64,000 bases of DNA from Doris montereyensis (GCA_037039925.1 JAXRKP010000981.1:62001-126000), one strand, 5' to 3'; counted from the first letter of the stretch, positions 1 to 19,210 are shown. Numbers and translations are program-made. Notes: a model not told the origin generated them from the letters alone.

Positions 1-6385
<6,385 letters not shown>

Positions 6386-6418
6386 ACTGTATTTGTACCT
6401 TTTCTTGATGATGCCAAA
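6386..6418 (-). other. UBE2I: UBE2I 5' UTR part of the first coding exon
   Basis: On the minus strand a T-rich tract ending TTGCAG forms an acceptor at 6419-6420, so an exon opens at 6418 and carries 33 bases of leader before the ATG at 6385. At least one upstream non-coding exon and the promoter must lie at higher coordinates; I could not locate them. Confidence 0.6.
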
Positions 6419-8066
6419 CTGCAATAAAAAGAAATAATAACTTGTTTATAAATAAGTTTCTTTGAGGTAAATGGTAAACCTAAAACCCTGTCCATCATGG
6501 CGGTGATCTAGGGGATCGTAACTGACTAATATTACTTAAATACTTTAAAGAAATGAATCATTCATGAATGTCTGTAAGTAGTTGCTGGATAATTACACGT
6601 TGTTAGGTCTACGCAACCCCATAAGAATTGCCTCTAGGCAAAGTGAATCGTGAACACAGTGTGTAATGAAATGGGTAGCTCCAGAAGGGTTAATGAATGA
6701 CGGGTGTTGAAGCGATGAGGTCCCTTTGTCAATGACGAATGGTGCTAGCCTTCCGATTAAATCTGTATGAGTAGCACTAGCAGGTCTGTATATTATGATT
6801 TAAAGTGACTATTCGCAAGAATGACGAATACGTGAGAGCGAAAAAACACTATTCGTCATTCGAATCGGCTGGCAAGTTGCCGGCTGTGTAAGTTAAATCG
6901 GCAGCACAAAAAGTATCTAATTAATAGGAATGTGTGTCTGAATGTGGAAGAGAAAAGGCTGATAAGAGCGTGTGTGTGTGGATGTCTCGGGTTGGCTGTG
7001 GTAGAAGTGTGCGTTGGTTCCACAATACTTGTGGAAACATTGTTGATTCTGATAACTTTGTTTGTTCTTTTTGTACCATGTAAATAAATATTTTATCTCC
7101 ATGAACTGTATGTATGCATTGTTATAATAATTAATCGTTTTTGGTAATATTCTCTAATGTTCAAAATATAAAATATAATTTTCATGTCATATTTCAAGTT
7201 TCAGTTTCTTATTGCCATTTGCTAACTGAATCTTGTCATTTGTCCCAATCCTGCATATATGAATTTTGCATATATACGTATATTATTATCCTGTTTTCAT
7301 AATAAATATTATTTCCAAACACAATTTTAGGCATTATTCAGTTGTCGTCCTTGATGGCCTCTACTGATTCAATTCCTGTTCCTTCATGTCAGGTAATCGA
7401 CCCTCTCTCTCTCTCCTTCATCCCTTACCACTCCTCTATCAACTTTGTCACTTGCCTCTCTCTCTATTTTCCTTCTCCTTTTTGAGGAGTGGGGGCGACA
7501 GAGTAACAATGTTTCAGTTTCAGTTTGATTTACGTTAAGTCTCGGTCTAGTCCCTTGTCATTGTCACACGTGAACTGCTCGTGTTCATCAATCAGTCAGT
7601 CTATCGTCACTTGTGTCACTCGCTCACTGAACTGTGCATGTTCTGCCCGTTGTCGTTACAGTCCTCAGTCCCGCACATCCATTGTCGCAATATTGTCACA
7701 CGAACCATGATTGACCCACATTCAAAACAGCTCCTCCCACTTTATTTTACTTTCTTTATCCGCCACAAAAACCATGCCCTTACTTTTTATCTCACCCCCT
7801 CAAAATAAACCCTTTATTATGTCCTTTGAGTGGTACCCTGACTACGAAAGTCCTTCCGATTATTAGATCTACCGTACACCTAGATCTAGATGTTTAAATT
7901 AATTAATTTCTCATTATTAAAAGTACAAAGTCTATTCGTAATTTAACTGGGATCATGCTCAGGTCTAAGGTCTATCCTTAATGACGGATAGTGGCAAAAT
8001 CTATCCGTCATTAATGGCGAATCAAATGAGGGACGAGCTCCTTTTTACCATTAAAATTAGGTTGGA
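6419..8066. other. Region upstream of UBE2I coding exon 1, no gene recognised
   Basis: AT-rich with a pyrimidine-rich patch near 7400-7475. ORFs at 7525-7808 have no recognisable features. The box ATGACGGATAGTGGCAAA occurs at about 7983 and again at about 8627. The UBE2I leader exon and promoter should be in or beyond this stretch but were not identified. Confidence 0.4.
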
Positions 8067-8185
8067 GGTCCGTGTCTTGCCGGCGAGATACGGTGAAGAA
8101 AGGGTCCGTAACTTGCCAGGCGAGATACAGTGAACAAAAGGTCCATAACTCGTCATGTAGAATGATTCCGTAACTCGCCGAGATG
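8067..8185. repeat. Short minisatellite, ~36 bp unit
   Basis: GGTCCGT-like starts at 8067, 8103 and 8140, then a degenerate unit at 8168. Each carries a variant of CTTGCCGGCGAGATACnGTGAA. The same palindromic CTCGCCGGCGAG core reappears near 8590. Confidence 0.65.
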
Positions 8186-8867
8186 GTATAATGTACTGTA
8201 CTGTTAGTGTAATGTATGGATGAGTGTGAGTCTGCAGACAGAGAGAAGGAAGGAAAGATAAATAGCATTTATCACTCGGCGAGATGCTATACATGTACCA
8301 TGTAATGTATTAATAAATATTATTTTGAATGTGAGACTAGAAGGAGGGGGCGGAGAGAGGGGGGGGGAGAAACAGAAACAGAGAGAGAGGAGACAGAGAC
8401 ACACAGAGAGATAGAGAAAGAGAGACAGTGACTCCATTTTTAAACAGTGTCGATTGAGATGTCGCCATCATGTTATTGTTGAAGAAGACGAGGTCACCGG
8501 AAGAAAGTTGAATTTGAAATCCGCGGCCACACATGCGCAAAAGCGTTTACGAACATTGGCGAGATGCATACTTGTAGGAACCCGTATCTCGCCGGCGAGA
8601 CATGGACTCACTTCGTTAAAATAAATGACGGATAGTGGCAAAGTCTGTCTGTTATGCTTGCGAATAGCGCTGATGCAGAGCAAAGCTAGTCTGATTTTGA
8701 TCTAAATTATCTACGGTGAAAGTCGCAAACCGTGTAAAGCAAATTATGGATGTTTTGAGAAAATCAAAGAAAATGCTGCTGCTGTGCTTTTTAGTCTAGA
8801 TCTACATTAGATCTATTTTCACAGACATAAAATTATATAGAATATAGAGTCTAGATATAGATCTCTA

Positions 8868-10310
8868 CATGACAGGTTTCACAAAAATGGGACCCAATGA
8901 TAACTTACACTCTTCAATTAATGTTTCTCAAAGTCTAATTGATGAATCTTCTTAACATTTGGTCCATGTATAGCTTTGACATCGCAGATATAAAAAACAT
9001 AATATTGTGAAATTTGCTTTCAATCTGTGTTTTGTGAATATTTTTTGGGTGCAAACGTCAGCAATTGAGACTGCTGTCATTTCCCTCTTTTTAAAAAGTC
9101 CTTTTTCACTTTAGGGTAGGTGAGGTCAACGACCATTTATTGTTTTCTTTAATTCCATGTGAAAGAGAGGTCTAAAATTTTAAAATCGTTTGCAGTGATC
9201 ATGCGAGGCAGGTTTTAGATTTTCGTTATTATGTAACAATTGTGGTCTACAAATGAACACACAGTAAGAGCTGAAAAAAATGGTTGAAAAATATGTAGAA
9301 GAGCCATCTTATGATCTGGAGTGAAAGAAAACGTATTCCTACGGCCATTTATCCTGTAAAAGACACGAAAAAAATCATAGAATATCGTGAGACTACTAGC
9401 GGTCTACGTGACCTTATGGTCGGACAAAAAACATATTTTTCCGATCTGGGATCTAATATCGGTAATATCACGCCGAGCTAATTTCTCGTAGTTCATATTG
9501 TATAAGACTATTGAGAAATCATGAAATTTTTGTTGTTAAATTGTCCGGTCGGCTTTGCGGAATATTTTGTCTTTGGATGTCGCTTACGGCCACCCGCTGA
9601 CGGTCGCATAAAAATGTAGACGATGACTGGCCATCAGAAAGGAAACTGTGATCAGGTTAGATTCGTAGACCGTTCAGGTTAGATTCGATTGCATTAGCAA
9701 AACCTGCTTTGGCTTATCGTGAGTGAAACTTATGAAAAGTAGTCCGGCAATCAATAGGCTTTCATGATTTATTACGTTCTAATAAATAAAGACGAGATAA
9801 TTGGCAATACGTGAGGTTTAGAAGTCCATTACAATGACAGTGACTCTACGTCTCCACTATGCAGTCTTCTTCGCATAACAATACAACATTACTAAAAACG
9901 CATTTAAATGAGAGAGAGAGAAAATAATACTAATAGCACAGGTTCAAGTAGAGTTCAAGATTTGTCAGCCACCACGCCCATCCCGTATTTTGTGAAGCAA
10001 TTATCGATCGATGAAGACACAAGTCGGAGAGGGGGAGTGAAGATGGGAGTGGGGGAGACATACGGGGGGGGGGGGGGGGTACGGACCATCGTCGTCAAAA
10101 GCGTTCTTTTCGGTGAGGGTTTTGTGGTGCCTTTCTTTTTCTTTCTCTCTCTCCACCTCTTTTTCTCTCTCTCCCTCTATTGGCAAATATCGGCCTATAT
10201 GTATTGCATCCTCACTCGTTATATAAGTCGTGAAGTTTACCGTACCGGTTTCAGCTGAATGGCACACCCGTAATAAGGATAGTATAAAGGCGTACAATCA
10301 CAGAATTTTA
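8868..10310 (-). repeat. Interspersed repeat copy A (inverted relative to 22.0-23.3 kb)
   Basis: Collinear in reverse complement with 22,022-23,255. Matching landmarks include CAGGTTTCACAAAAATGG at the left, the GTTTTTTATATCTGCG block, the CGGTCGG...GGAATATTTTGTCTTTGG block, and AACGCTTTTGACGACGATGG, ending near GGCGTACAATCACAGAA. It contains about 400 extra bases (roughly 9600-10,010), part of which (9709-9840) repeats the element's own right end in the opposite orientation. ORFs in it show no transposase motif. Confidence 0.7.
10064..10079 (+). repeat. Poly-G run (16 G)
   Basis: Sixteen consecutive G inside repeat copy A; the sister copy has a C-rich run at the matching place (around 22,338). 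Confidence 0.9.
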
Positions 10311-11389
10311 CAAAAACGGGACAAAAAAGCATCGGTTTTCATCCATCCACACGATACGGAACGCGTGAGTCATCTGATCAACGATAAGGCACCAGCCATG
10401 GACTCTATGCCCGAGGTGTCGGGAAACACAAATACAGACTTCACATCTTATTGAGAACTAGGGAAAAGTCGGAGAACTCTCCAAACCAGATGCCCAAGCA
10501 TTATGTCACTAAATAAGCGCCAGGGAAACCTCGGTCAACGGACCCGTGTAGTTCTGCGTAACATTACATCAATGGCATTGAACCTACATTTTTCAGTTAT
10601 TCCCTTGACTGAAACACATGACTTTTAAAACCTAATTTACTCGCCTCAGAGTCCTTTGCTATCTCTTAAAGTCATATATCTGGAATCCTCAGGTACTAAG
10701 CTTTAATACGGTATATAACATGTACATTTTGACAAAAGAGGGAAATGGGGATGGACGATTTTGTGAAACCTACCACAGTTTGCTTGTCAAAAACTAAACT
10801 TTAAACCCAATGCCAATAATACTATAGTGATACAATAACATGGATTGCTCATGGAATTCTAAACAGATCTAGATATATCTAGACGAAACTAATGTTAAAA
10901 AAGCGGAAAAAATGTTCTAATTTTAGACTTACTTAAACACGGTTTGCGATTTTCACCGTCGTATACGGTATAGATCTAGATCTATCTATGCTGCTGCTCC
11001 TAGAATTTCAGTCATAGATCTGGTGAAATAGGATACTAGAATGTGAACCTCCTCCCGAAATTGTTCCCCTTTATCGTAATGGAGTGATGAAGAACAAGAC
11101 GGTATAATAGGGCTATCAAAATGAATGCCTCTGCATTTTCTTGTCTTACCCTGATGAGATGACAGATTTGCGCGAACAATGCGAGCGAACAAACGAATAT
11201 TGAAGGATGGCAATTTTCAGACTGAGTCTGGGTTGTGGACAGCAGTTGAACAGTACAGACTACAAACCTACGGTGTCGACTAATCAAAGTATTCAAAGTA
11301 TACGGACTCGTTACTTGGAAATCCCCTGACTCGTGCAGTATGCAGTACAGTTTCTGTTTCTATTTCTGTTCATTAATCTGCAAAGGACC
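10311..11389. other. Intergenic, no gene recognised
   Basis: AT-rich. Contains AGATCTAGATATATCTAGA-type clusters at 10,865-10,990 and the right half of an inverted repeat (10,937-10,959) whose left half is at 8713-8735. ORFs at 10,986-11,296 have no recognisable motif. Confidence 0.4.
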
Positions 11390-12232
11390 TATTAATCTAT
11401 CCCGTAGATGGTTTTACAGTTTGAAATGAATTTGTGTAAACGTTGTTTAAATTGTTCAGTGGTCTGAGCGTTTGTAATGCTAGTAGGAATCCCATTCCAA
11501 TGTATGTTTGTCAATGTTACACCTAGGTTGGTATCGTTGGAAATTGTACCCGTTGTTAAACCTCGTTCTCGGTTTATAGCTGCTGAAGAATTGATGTTTG
11601 TGGATAGCAACTTCTCCGGGTAGAATACGGAGTGTAAAGACAAATATAGTGAACATGCGGCGCTGTGCCAATGTTTCCCTCTTCAATAGTCCTAGTAATT
11701 TGGTGATACATGTATTACTGTTGGGATCCTCAGTGACGTATCTTGCTGCACAGCCTTGTACTTTTTAAAATTCTGGATACGTCCTTTTTGATAAAGGGAT
11801 CCCATACAGTAACGCAGTAATCTAGTTGAGGTGGCAGTGAGGTCTTATAACCTGCTTTTTCTCTCATGTTTCTTGGCATGCCTTTTGTATTTCTTTTTGG
11901 GTGAACTCAAGCTTTTGGTGCACCTTCTTCACTGTCTGGTCGATATCTACTGACCATATTCAGTTATCACCGAGAAGTACACCAAGATTGTTATGCTTTT
12001 TTCCTTTTTCTAATTCACAGTTATGGATGGTTTAACTGTGACTTACTGGTGATCTTGATGACGAAAAGTGAAGGACGGCACATTTTGAGGCGTTAAAATT
12101 CACATACCAATTTGTCTCCCATTCATTTAGCAAGTTAAGGTCTTTTTAGAGTTTTATATTGTCTTATGTGCTGTGTATTTCTCTGTATAGTACATCATGC
12201 TCAAATAGTCTCACCGTTGATGATAAGTTATT

Positions 12233-12245
12233 GGGGGGGGGGGGG
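12233..12245 (+). repeat. Poly-G run (13 G)
   Basis: Thirteen G in the LINE body. Confidence 0.9.
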
Positions 12246-13144
12246 ATCATTCATAATCATATACAATGGGAACAATGATGGGGCCGATGTTGTGCCTTTC
12301 AGCGTCACTGGTTGAATGTTGTTATTGAGGAATGGTCTAATCCAATCTATGGTACTGCCTCTGGTCCCGTAGTGTTCAAGTTTGGTCAGTAGCCTTTCAT
12401 GAGGAATCTTGTCAAATGCAATTGTGAAGTCTAGGATCACTGTGTCAACTTTTTGTGTCGAAATGTGTTCATTAAATCATATGATGTAAAAAGTACTTGG
12501 GTTTCACATGAATGTTTGGCTCGGAAACCATGTTGGTATGGTGATAGGATATTATTATTATTAGCGTGGTTCATAATGGCCAAGACTACAATAGGCCTAT
12601 ATTCGAGTATTTTGGATGTCACGCATGTAAAGGGAAACAGGCCAGTAATTACTGGGCTTTAGTTTTGTCTTCTTTTTTGAAAATGGGTACGATGTTAGCG
12701 TTCTTCCATTCGTCTGGTACGATTCCGTTGCTTGTTTATTGATTGAAGATGATAGTTAAATATGGGTTTATAGCTTTTGCTAGCTCTTTTGATATCTTTG
12801 ATGATGTCCCGTCAGGACCAGCTGCTATTTGGGTGTCAAGATTGAAAAGCAGTCTCTTGACCCTTATATTTTCGACAATTATGTCAGGCATATTGGGAAC
12901 AGAAGGCGAGTCTAAGTTAGGCATGTAGTCCAAATTTCCTTTGGTAAATACAGTTTGAAACTATGCTGCCAGAATATCGGTTTTATTTTGACTATATAGA
13001 TCTGATTGTAGATTTCCATTTGTGTCTATTAGCTGTTGAATGTGTTGAATCTACGCTTTGGGATCATTTTTGAGGCTGTCAGTGTCACATACTACATCAT
13101 TTACATAGTCTCATATCTTTTCAGAGGCGATGTAGGCCATAACA

Positions 13145-14112
13145 TAATTTCCAAATGTTTAAATTATAGAGCTCCATATCAATGTCATTTTAAAAAGAAT
13201 TAATACTCTTTGCATTTTTTTTGTTTTGAACAGTAAATTATTCCATAATTTAACTGTTCGTATAATGAAAAAACTATGTCTCACAGAAGTAAAACTTCCT
13301 GTAATATATATTTTTAATCTATCTCCCAGAGTAAAATTACATGAGAATAGTTGAAAAGGGATTTATGATCAATATTATCTATGTTATGAACAATTCCCTC
13401 CCCCCCCTGTTTTCGTCTGTCTTTTAGTGAGGGGAGTCGAACAAATTTCAATCTTACATCATATGACATATATATATATCACCATGCTCCAATTCTCTCA
13501 ATAACATTGTCGCTCGTCTTTGTACCTTTTCTAAAAGAATTGATTGCCGTTAAAATAAAGAGCTCAATATACAATTTCCATATTCCAGTATAGGTCGAAT
13601 AACAGTTTTATAAAGTGTTAGAAACATGCTTACATCCTATATGAAAAACTTCTATAAATAATTCCAATCATTCTATTTGCCTTATTAATGCATTCATGAA
13701 TATGTTCATCAAAATTCAGATTCTTATCAACGATTACACCGAGATCCTTTTCTGACTCTACAAAAGACGAGTCACTGGATCCGTTGGTGTCAACAAAATA
13801 TGAAATCATAGGGTTATTTTTAACAACATACATGACCTTACCTTTGGAAATATTGAAGTCCAATTGCCATTCTTCAGACCATCTAAACAAAGAAAATAAA
13901 TCATTTTGACCTACCTGATAGTTTTCAGTCTGTGAATAAATTTTTGTTTCATCTGAAAATATTTTGTAAGTTGAATTTTAATGTATTAGGAAGATCATTT
14001 ATATATAGTATAAATAAGAGAGGCTCTATCACACTACCTAGGGAATACCAATTTTAACGGGTTTAAAGTCAGAACCTTCATTTTTAACTATTACTCTATG
14101 ACGGCGATTTGA
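13145..14112 (-). mobile_element. Second LINE fragment (CR1-like RT C-terminal half) nested in the first
   Basis: On the minus strand it encodes SNRRHRVIVKNEGSDFKPVK and IGIP (the substrate-binding stretch before the catalytic region), then WSEEWQLDFNISKGKVMYVV, SEKDLGVIVDKNLNFDEHIH and NRMIGIIYRSF, followed by a LPSLKDRRKQ-like tail near 13,430. This repeats a region already present in the host LINE and interrupts it between linker and endonuclease, so it is a later insertion. Several stops. Confidence 0.75.
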
Positions 14113-14215
14113 AAGGCTAATATTGAGGTCTTATCCTGCATCTGCTTTTTGGTATGGGAGAGCAGGGCGAGGTCATCTGCCAAGTCCAGGTCATCAAGCT
14201 GGATCCACAGAGTCC
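14113..14215 (-). mobile_element. Third LINE scrap with an ADD catalytic motif
   Basis: The minus strand encodes QLDDLDLADDLALLSHTKKQ and MQDKTS, a reverse-transcriptase active-site segment (the A/Y-x-DD type box as ADD). It belongs to neither flanking LINE. Confidence 0.65.
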
Positions 14216-15352
14216 ATTGAATACCATTTTTCTTCTCTTCTGTGGTTCTTCTCATCAATTTTCATTACTGTTTTTAAATATGCTTTCTCTGGAGTAGATG
14301 AGGAAGTGTGAAATCATGTCATTTTTTATCTCGCTAAAGTCTGCCTTGTTATATTTCCAGACTTTATGAAGTTTGGGATTTTGGATATTGGCACTGAGGT
14401 GAAATTTCACTTCGACAATGTTATCATGGTGGCTTAATCCTGGTATTGCATTAATACTGTCCACAAGAGTTGGGTTAGTTGTGAGTAGCAGGTCAATTAT
14501 ATTTCTACCTCTTGTGTTAAACGTAACCATTTTTTCAAGTCGGTGGTTATGCATTGTATCAATTAGTATTAGATTTTAACAAAACTCTTCACTGTTCTTT
14601 GTGTATGTCCGTAGGTTGCACAGTATGATTACTCCTTTATCCCAGTCGATATCTGGCTCATTAAAATCGCCAGCTAGCAAGACACAGGAATTTTTGGATA
14701 GTTTGATCTATGATTCTGATAGTCCATTTAGCCCATTTGGGTCGTTGTAATGAGGGGGACAATAGCCTCCCAAATATATTGGTTTGCAACCGATTGTTTC
14801 AATTTTTGCCCACGCCATTTCACAACTGGATTGAAATTGATCTTCAGGTGTGAGTTGCTAGTTAATCGTTTTTAACACCAACTACAACTCCACCGTAAAC
14901 ATCTGCGCGGTTTTTGTGCCAGAAGGATTGATCGACATGGTGTGGAAAAAGTTCACCGTTAGTCATTTCGTCTAATGTCCAAGTTTTAGTACCAAACAGA
15001 ATGTCAGATTTGCAAGTGTTTTATTAGTAGTTCAGCTACCGACTCTAATTTGTTGTGAAGTCCATGAAAGTTGACAACTAAACCTTTCAGCTGCCTTGAA
15101 TTTGGGTTATTACACTTTTTGGGTGATTGACCAGATCATTTTTTATTTGGTTTGTGAGATGGTGTATTCTCCACAAGAGGAGTTTTACGGCCACAACTGT
15201 TATTTTTCTGGGGAGTTTTGTTTGCTGGTTATATTTTTAGATGTTATTATTGTTATATTCTTTCTATGTATGCCCTCCTGATTGAGCCTATTGCTTGTCC
15301 TTTTCTTGGAAATGATTGTCTTTATACGTTTTCCAACGTATACAGTCTTATA

Positions 15353-15398
15353 CGTATATATATATATATCGTATAGTTTATTATATATATATTGCTAT

Positions 15399-15430
<32 letters not shown>

Positions 15431-15434
15431 ATAT
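15353..15434. repeat. (TA)n-rich tract
   Basis: Interrupted TA dinucleotide runs. Confidence 0.85.
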
Positions 15435-16386
15435 TGTTTTTATGTTTGTCTTCCACCTCTACATCCTCGTTTTGTTTTTTGTTTTGCCCTGCACTTGGGC
15501 CAGTGTGCTTGTATTGCGTGTTGTGTTTGATTCAAAGTCATCTGTTGACATATACATGCATTATTCTGGTGTTGTTCACCCTCTTTCTTCACTCCTCTCA
15601 CTGTCCATGTTCGATCGACAATGCGATAGTGCTCAGGTGTATTAATGACTGTTGGTACATTATTTGTTCGCTTATATTTCTATACGACAGAATGGTTTGT
15701 CTTCTATTCGTGAACGTGTCACTCCGTAGCTGGGAATTGAGAGCGCCAACACACACCATAATAACAATGAAGCATAAAACAAGAGGACATAAAAAAGTTC
15801 GCCAATAAGATTCACAAAGCTGTTTGATAATTTAAAATTTCATAAAAATTCAAAAACCAGATGAAATAAAGTACCATCACTTATAGAATACCGTTTTAAA
15901 TAAAACACAATCAAATTATTTAAGATGTGTAGAAATACTGGTAACAATGCGTTGAGATTGACTGATTTATCGATACAAATTTAAGAGCAAAGTGAGGTGC
16001 TGTTGGTCAGCGCACACAGTCCACACAATTGTAGGTAGCGCAAGCAATTTTGAAAGATATTATTTATTCACTTTTCGATGGGTACCCAGTGCGGCGAGTG
16101 CAGGACAGGGCTGATGCTCTCACGTAAATGTGTATTTGTAATGACACTGTTAATATTGATAGTATGCTGGTATAAATATAGTAAAATTGTTGTATCTCCA
16201 GGTTGGATTAAGATTGAAAAATCATTGTATCAGATCGTTGCACCTCCAACAAATCGAGAGAGAAAAAGTGTAGCCTACATGTACCACGTTTGGCAGTTAA
16301 ATCAAAGATCTTTGGTTCAATCATGTGTAACTCGATGAAGATCGAGAGCTTGAAAACCTTGAATTGAAGCCCCCCCCTCAAAACAT
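15435..16386. other. Intergenic, no gene recognised
   Basis: AT-rich sequence. A plus-strand ORF at 16,078-16,338 (86 aa) includes a hydrophobic run VFVMTLLILIVCW that could be a membrane segment, but it has no splice context or known family. Confidence 0.35.
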
Positions 16387-16467
16387 CAAATTTAAACTCT
16401 CTCTCTTTCTCTCCCCCTCCCTCCCTCCCCCACTCTCTCTCTCTCTCTGTCCGTCCACCTCTCTCTC

Positions 16468-16527
<60 letters not shown>
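16387..16527 (+). repeat. (CT)n microsatellite
   Basis: Near-pure CT/CTC tract; ORFs through it are Ser-Leu or Arg-Glu artefacts. Confidence 0.95.
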
Positions 16528-16531
<4 letters not shown>

Positions 16532-16947
16532 GGGGAGCTGCCCGATATCCTTGCAGACGTTGAAGTTGATGGGGAAGTGGCCTCGTTAGTTTTACTATCT
16601 GTACTATAGGCCTGTGTACACGTAATTTAATAATAATTCTTCCCCACATTATTTCCACCATTAACATTATGATTAACATCTTCATTGTTAACATATTCGG
16701 TGTCATTACAGTTGATGTCTTCTTCATCAACATCCTCATCTTTCCCGCCATCATCAATATGTACACAACCATCATTATTATCAAAACGATTTGTTTTCAC
16801 AATCCTACGACCTTTGTAGTTATTTTAACTATTTCTTTTTTATTATTATACATGTACATTACAGTTTTCACACTGCTTAACCATTGTTATTACATGACGT
16901 ACTATTAATAGCTCTTGTGTCACAGAATAATATGAAATGTATAATGT

Positions 16948-16948
<1 letters not shown>

Positions 16949-16993
<45 letters not shown>
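16949..16993 (+). repeat. (CAT)n microsatellite
   Basis: About 14 ATC/CAT units. Confidence 0.95.
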
Positions 16994-16994
<1 letters not shown>

Positions 16995-17215
16995 GAATAA
17001 GCGTCGTCGCCTACAACTTCAACATAATTCTCATTATCGTTGCTGTCTTAGTTCCCCGATCATCTATTTATTGTCACTTATTCTTGTAATGGATTACTCG
17101 AATTGATTACCTATGCGTTAACCCCCTCCCTCCCCGCTCCCACCCCCAGACACACAAAAGCTCTGTTTCTGTCTGTTTGTCTCTTTGCCTCTGTCTTTGT
17201 CTCTGTCCCCCCACA

Positions 17216-17638
<423 letters not shown>

Positions 17639-17639
17639 C

Positions 17640-18310
17640 ACTCCTCTTTTATTTAGTTCATTATTCAACATGTTGATATTATACTGATGATTTTTTCCTA
17701 TCTTTCAAATTCATCAGATAAGTTTCCAGCTACTCTCACTGTATATGTTGGTTTATTGTAAAAACAATTAATACCTTTTAAGTTCTGCTCTACATTATGT
17801 TCATTAAAAGAATGCACAGTTCACCCCTCACCACAGTGTCAAACGTGCCTTTTCTATGTCAATAAAACATAAATGCAGGTGAAAAGACAATGTTTCTTTC
17901 AAATAAGTTTTCTATTATTTGTCTATATTTTAAAAAATGTGGCCCTGTACACTCTTCCGATGTCTGAATCCGCTCTGGTGTTCTTCAATCTCATCCTCTA
18001 CTCCTTTCTCCGATCTCATTTGTAGTATCCTGGCATAAGCTTGTCCTGGTATGCTAAATAGTGATATCTCTCTATGGTTTGAACATTCCAAAGTTGATCA
18101 TTTGTTGTGTCTTGATACACCTACTATTGTTCCCTTTTTCCAGTCATCTGGTAGCTGTTTTAATTTCTATGCTTGTTGACATATCGCATGTACATGACAT
18201 GTAGTGGTTTGTCTGCCTTTCTCTCTTGCTTTTTGAACATTTATGGATAAACTTGATTTGCTCCCAAGACTTTTTCTAGTTTAACTTTTAGTATAGCTGT
18301 TGGGAGAAAG
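17640..18310 (-). mobile_element. RTE-like LINE copy 2, internal fragment
   Basis: Parallels 61,265-62,090 of the complete copy: TTTAGTTCATTATTCAACATGTTGATATT, then the block around CAGCTACTCTCACTGTATATG, then the segments around GGCATAAGCTTGTC and TTGTTGACATATCGCATG. It lacks both the 3' end and the endonuclease, with an internal deletion near 17,690. Confidence 0.75.
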
Positions 18311-18319
18311 AATGGAAGA

Positions 18320-18905
18320 TGGAAAATTTATCCAAAAAACGCCAACTTATTCAAATTACAAGCAAAAATAAAAGTAATAAAAAATTACTATTACATTCAC
18401 AACGAGAAACTGGAGACATCATCAAAAGCAGACTATCTTGGCTTGACTCTAGACGATAAAATGTCGTGGCAACAACAGCACATCGACAAAGTATGCAAAA
18501 AGGCCAACACCAAAATAGGCATCTTTAGAAGAAACCTGCAGTCTTGTCCCAAGCGTACAGATTTGTTCGTAACAAACACAAAAAATGGTGAGAACGTGAG
18601 CGAAATCTTGAAGAATGCAAACTGGTCATCCCTTGAGAGAAAGAAGAGCAAGGCAAAAAGTCAGGATTCCTTACAAAGCTCGCCAAGGACAAACAACACT
18701 GCAATCGAAAGTCTCGGAAATAACCCCCCCCCCCCCCCCAACTAAAGCAACGCATATTATCTTGTTACACATTCACAGGTGAATATCTATCTGAACTCCT
18801 TCATGCCGAAGACCATCCGGTTATGGAATTCCCTACTCGAAACTTTAAGGAACATAAATGATACTGTTTCACCAATTTTGAACTCAAATCCATAGCATCA
18901 CTCTG
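18320..18905 (+). mobile_element. CR1/Jockey-like LINE C-terminal fragment with internal deletion
   Basis: Encodes LTLDDKMSWQQQHIDKVCKK and ANTKIGIFRRNLQSCPKRTD, then jumps to FVTNTKNGENVSEILKNANW and, out of frame, TIRLWNSLLETLRNI near 18,810. The usual YKTLVRPxLEYA-to-QRR stretch between the first two parts is missing, so about 30-40 codons were lost. Opposite in strand to the flanking RTE-like copies. Confidence 0.75.
18724..18739 (+). repeat. Poly-C run (16 C)
   Basis: Sixteen consecutive C inside the LINE fragment. Confidence 0.9.
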
Positions 18906-19179
18906 ATGCGCAGCTAGGTATGTCCGTCTGACCATTTCACTCACACAGTCGCGATTATCTTTGTCCATATGAAGCTGCAACTAACTGGATTAGGAGGAGG
19001 ATTGAAATAAAAAACCCAGTGTTATTTACACGTGATATAGGTCATCACATTTTGAACTTTCTTTCAAGTTCACTATATTTCACTCTTTCTCTTCAAATTA
19101 TCTGTTTCTGTCCATTTTATAAAAGGTAAATTTATTAACATCTGTGAGTTTCGTTTCATTATAATGGCTGTTTTATTAA

Positions 19180-19210
19180 ATTTTTCTTTCTTTCTTTCTT
19201 TCTTTCTTTA
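19180..19210 (+). repeat. (TTTC)n microsatellite at LINE 3' end
   Basis: Tetranucleotide array that directly joins the 3' terminus of the RTE-like copy beginning TATCAGCTCCC at 19,211. On the LINE sense strand this is a (GAAA)n tail. Confidence 0.9.

Larger units (their letters stand above)
11390..15090 (-). mobile_element. CR1/L2-like LINE, decayed and interrupted
   Basis: Read on the minus strand from 15,090 down, it carries endonuclease pieces (AGDFNEPDIDWDKG near 14,650; LSHHDNIVEVKFHL and HKVWKYNKADFSEI at 14,300-14,440), a linker with DTNGNLQSDLY and AAGPDGTSSKI, RT pieces (LSPYQHGFRAKHSCETQV; DFTIAFDKIPHERLLTKL at 12,380-12,440), and a C-terminal WNGIPTSITNAQTTEQFKQR near 11,430-11,500. 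Stops and frameshifts break it throughout. It is interrupted at about 13,145-14,215 by pieces of two other LINEs. Clade assignment is from motif style only. Confidence 0.8.

Noticed and set aside
15282..15808. Tyr/Ile-rich ORFs
   Set aside because: Translations of the (TA)n tract and adjacent AT-rich DNA.
16078..16338. 86-aa ORF with a hydrophobic segment
   Set aside because: No family, promoter or splice context; such ORFs are expected by chance here.
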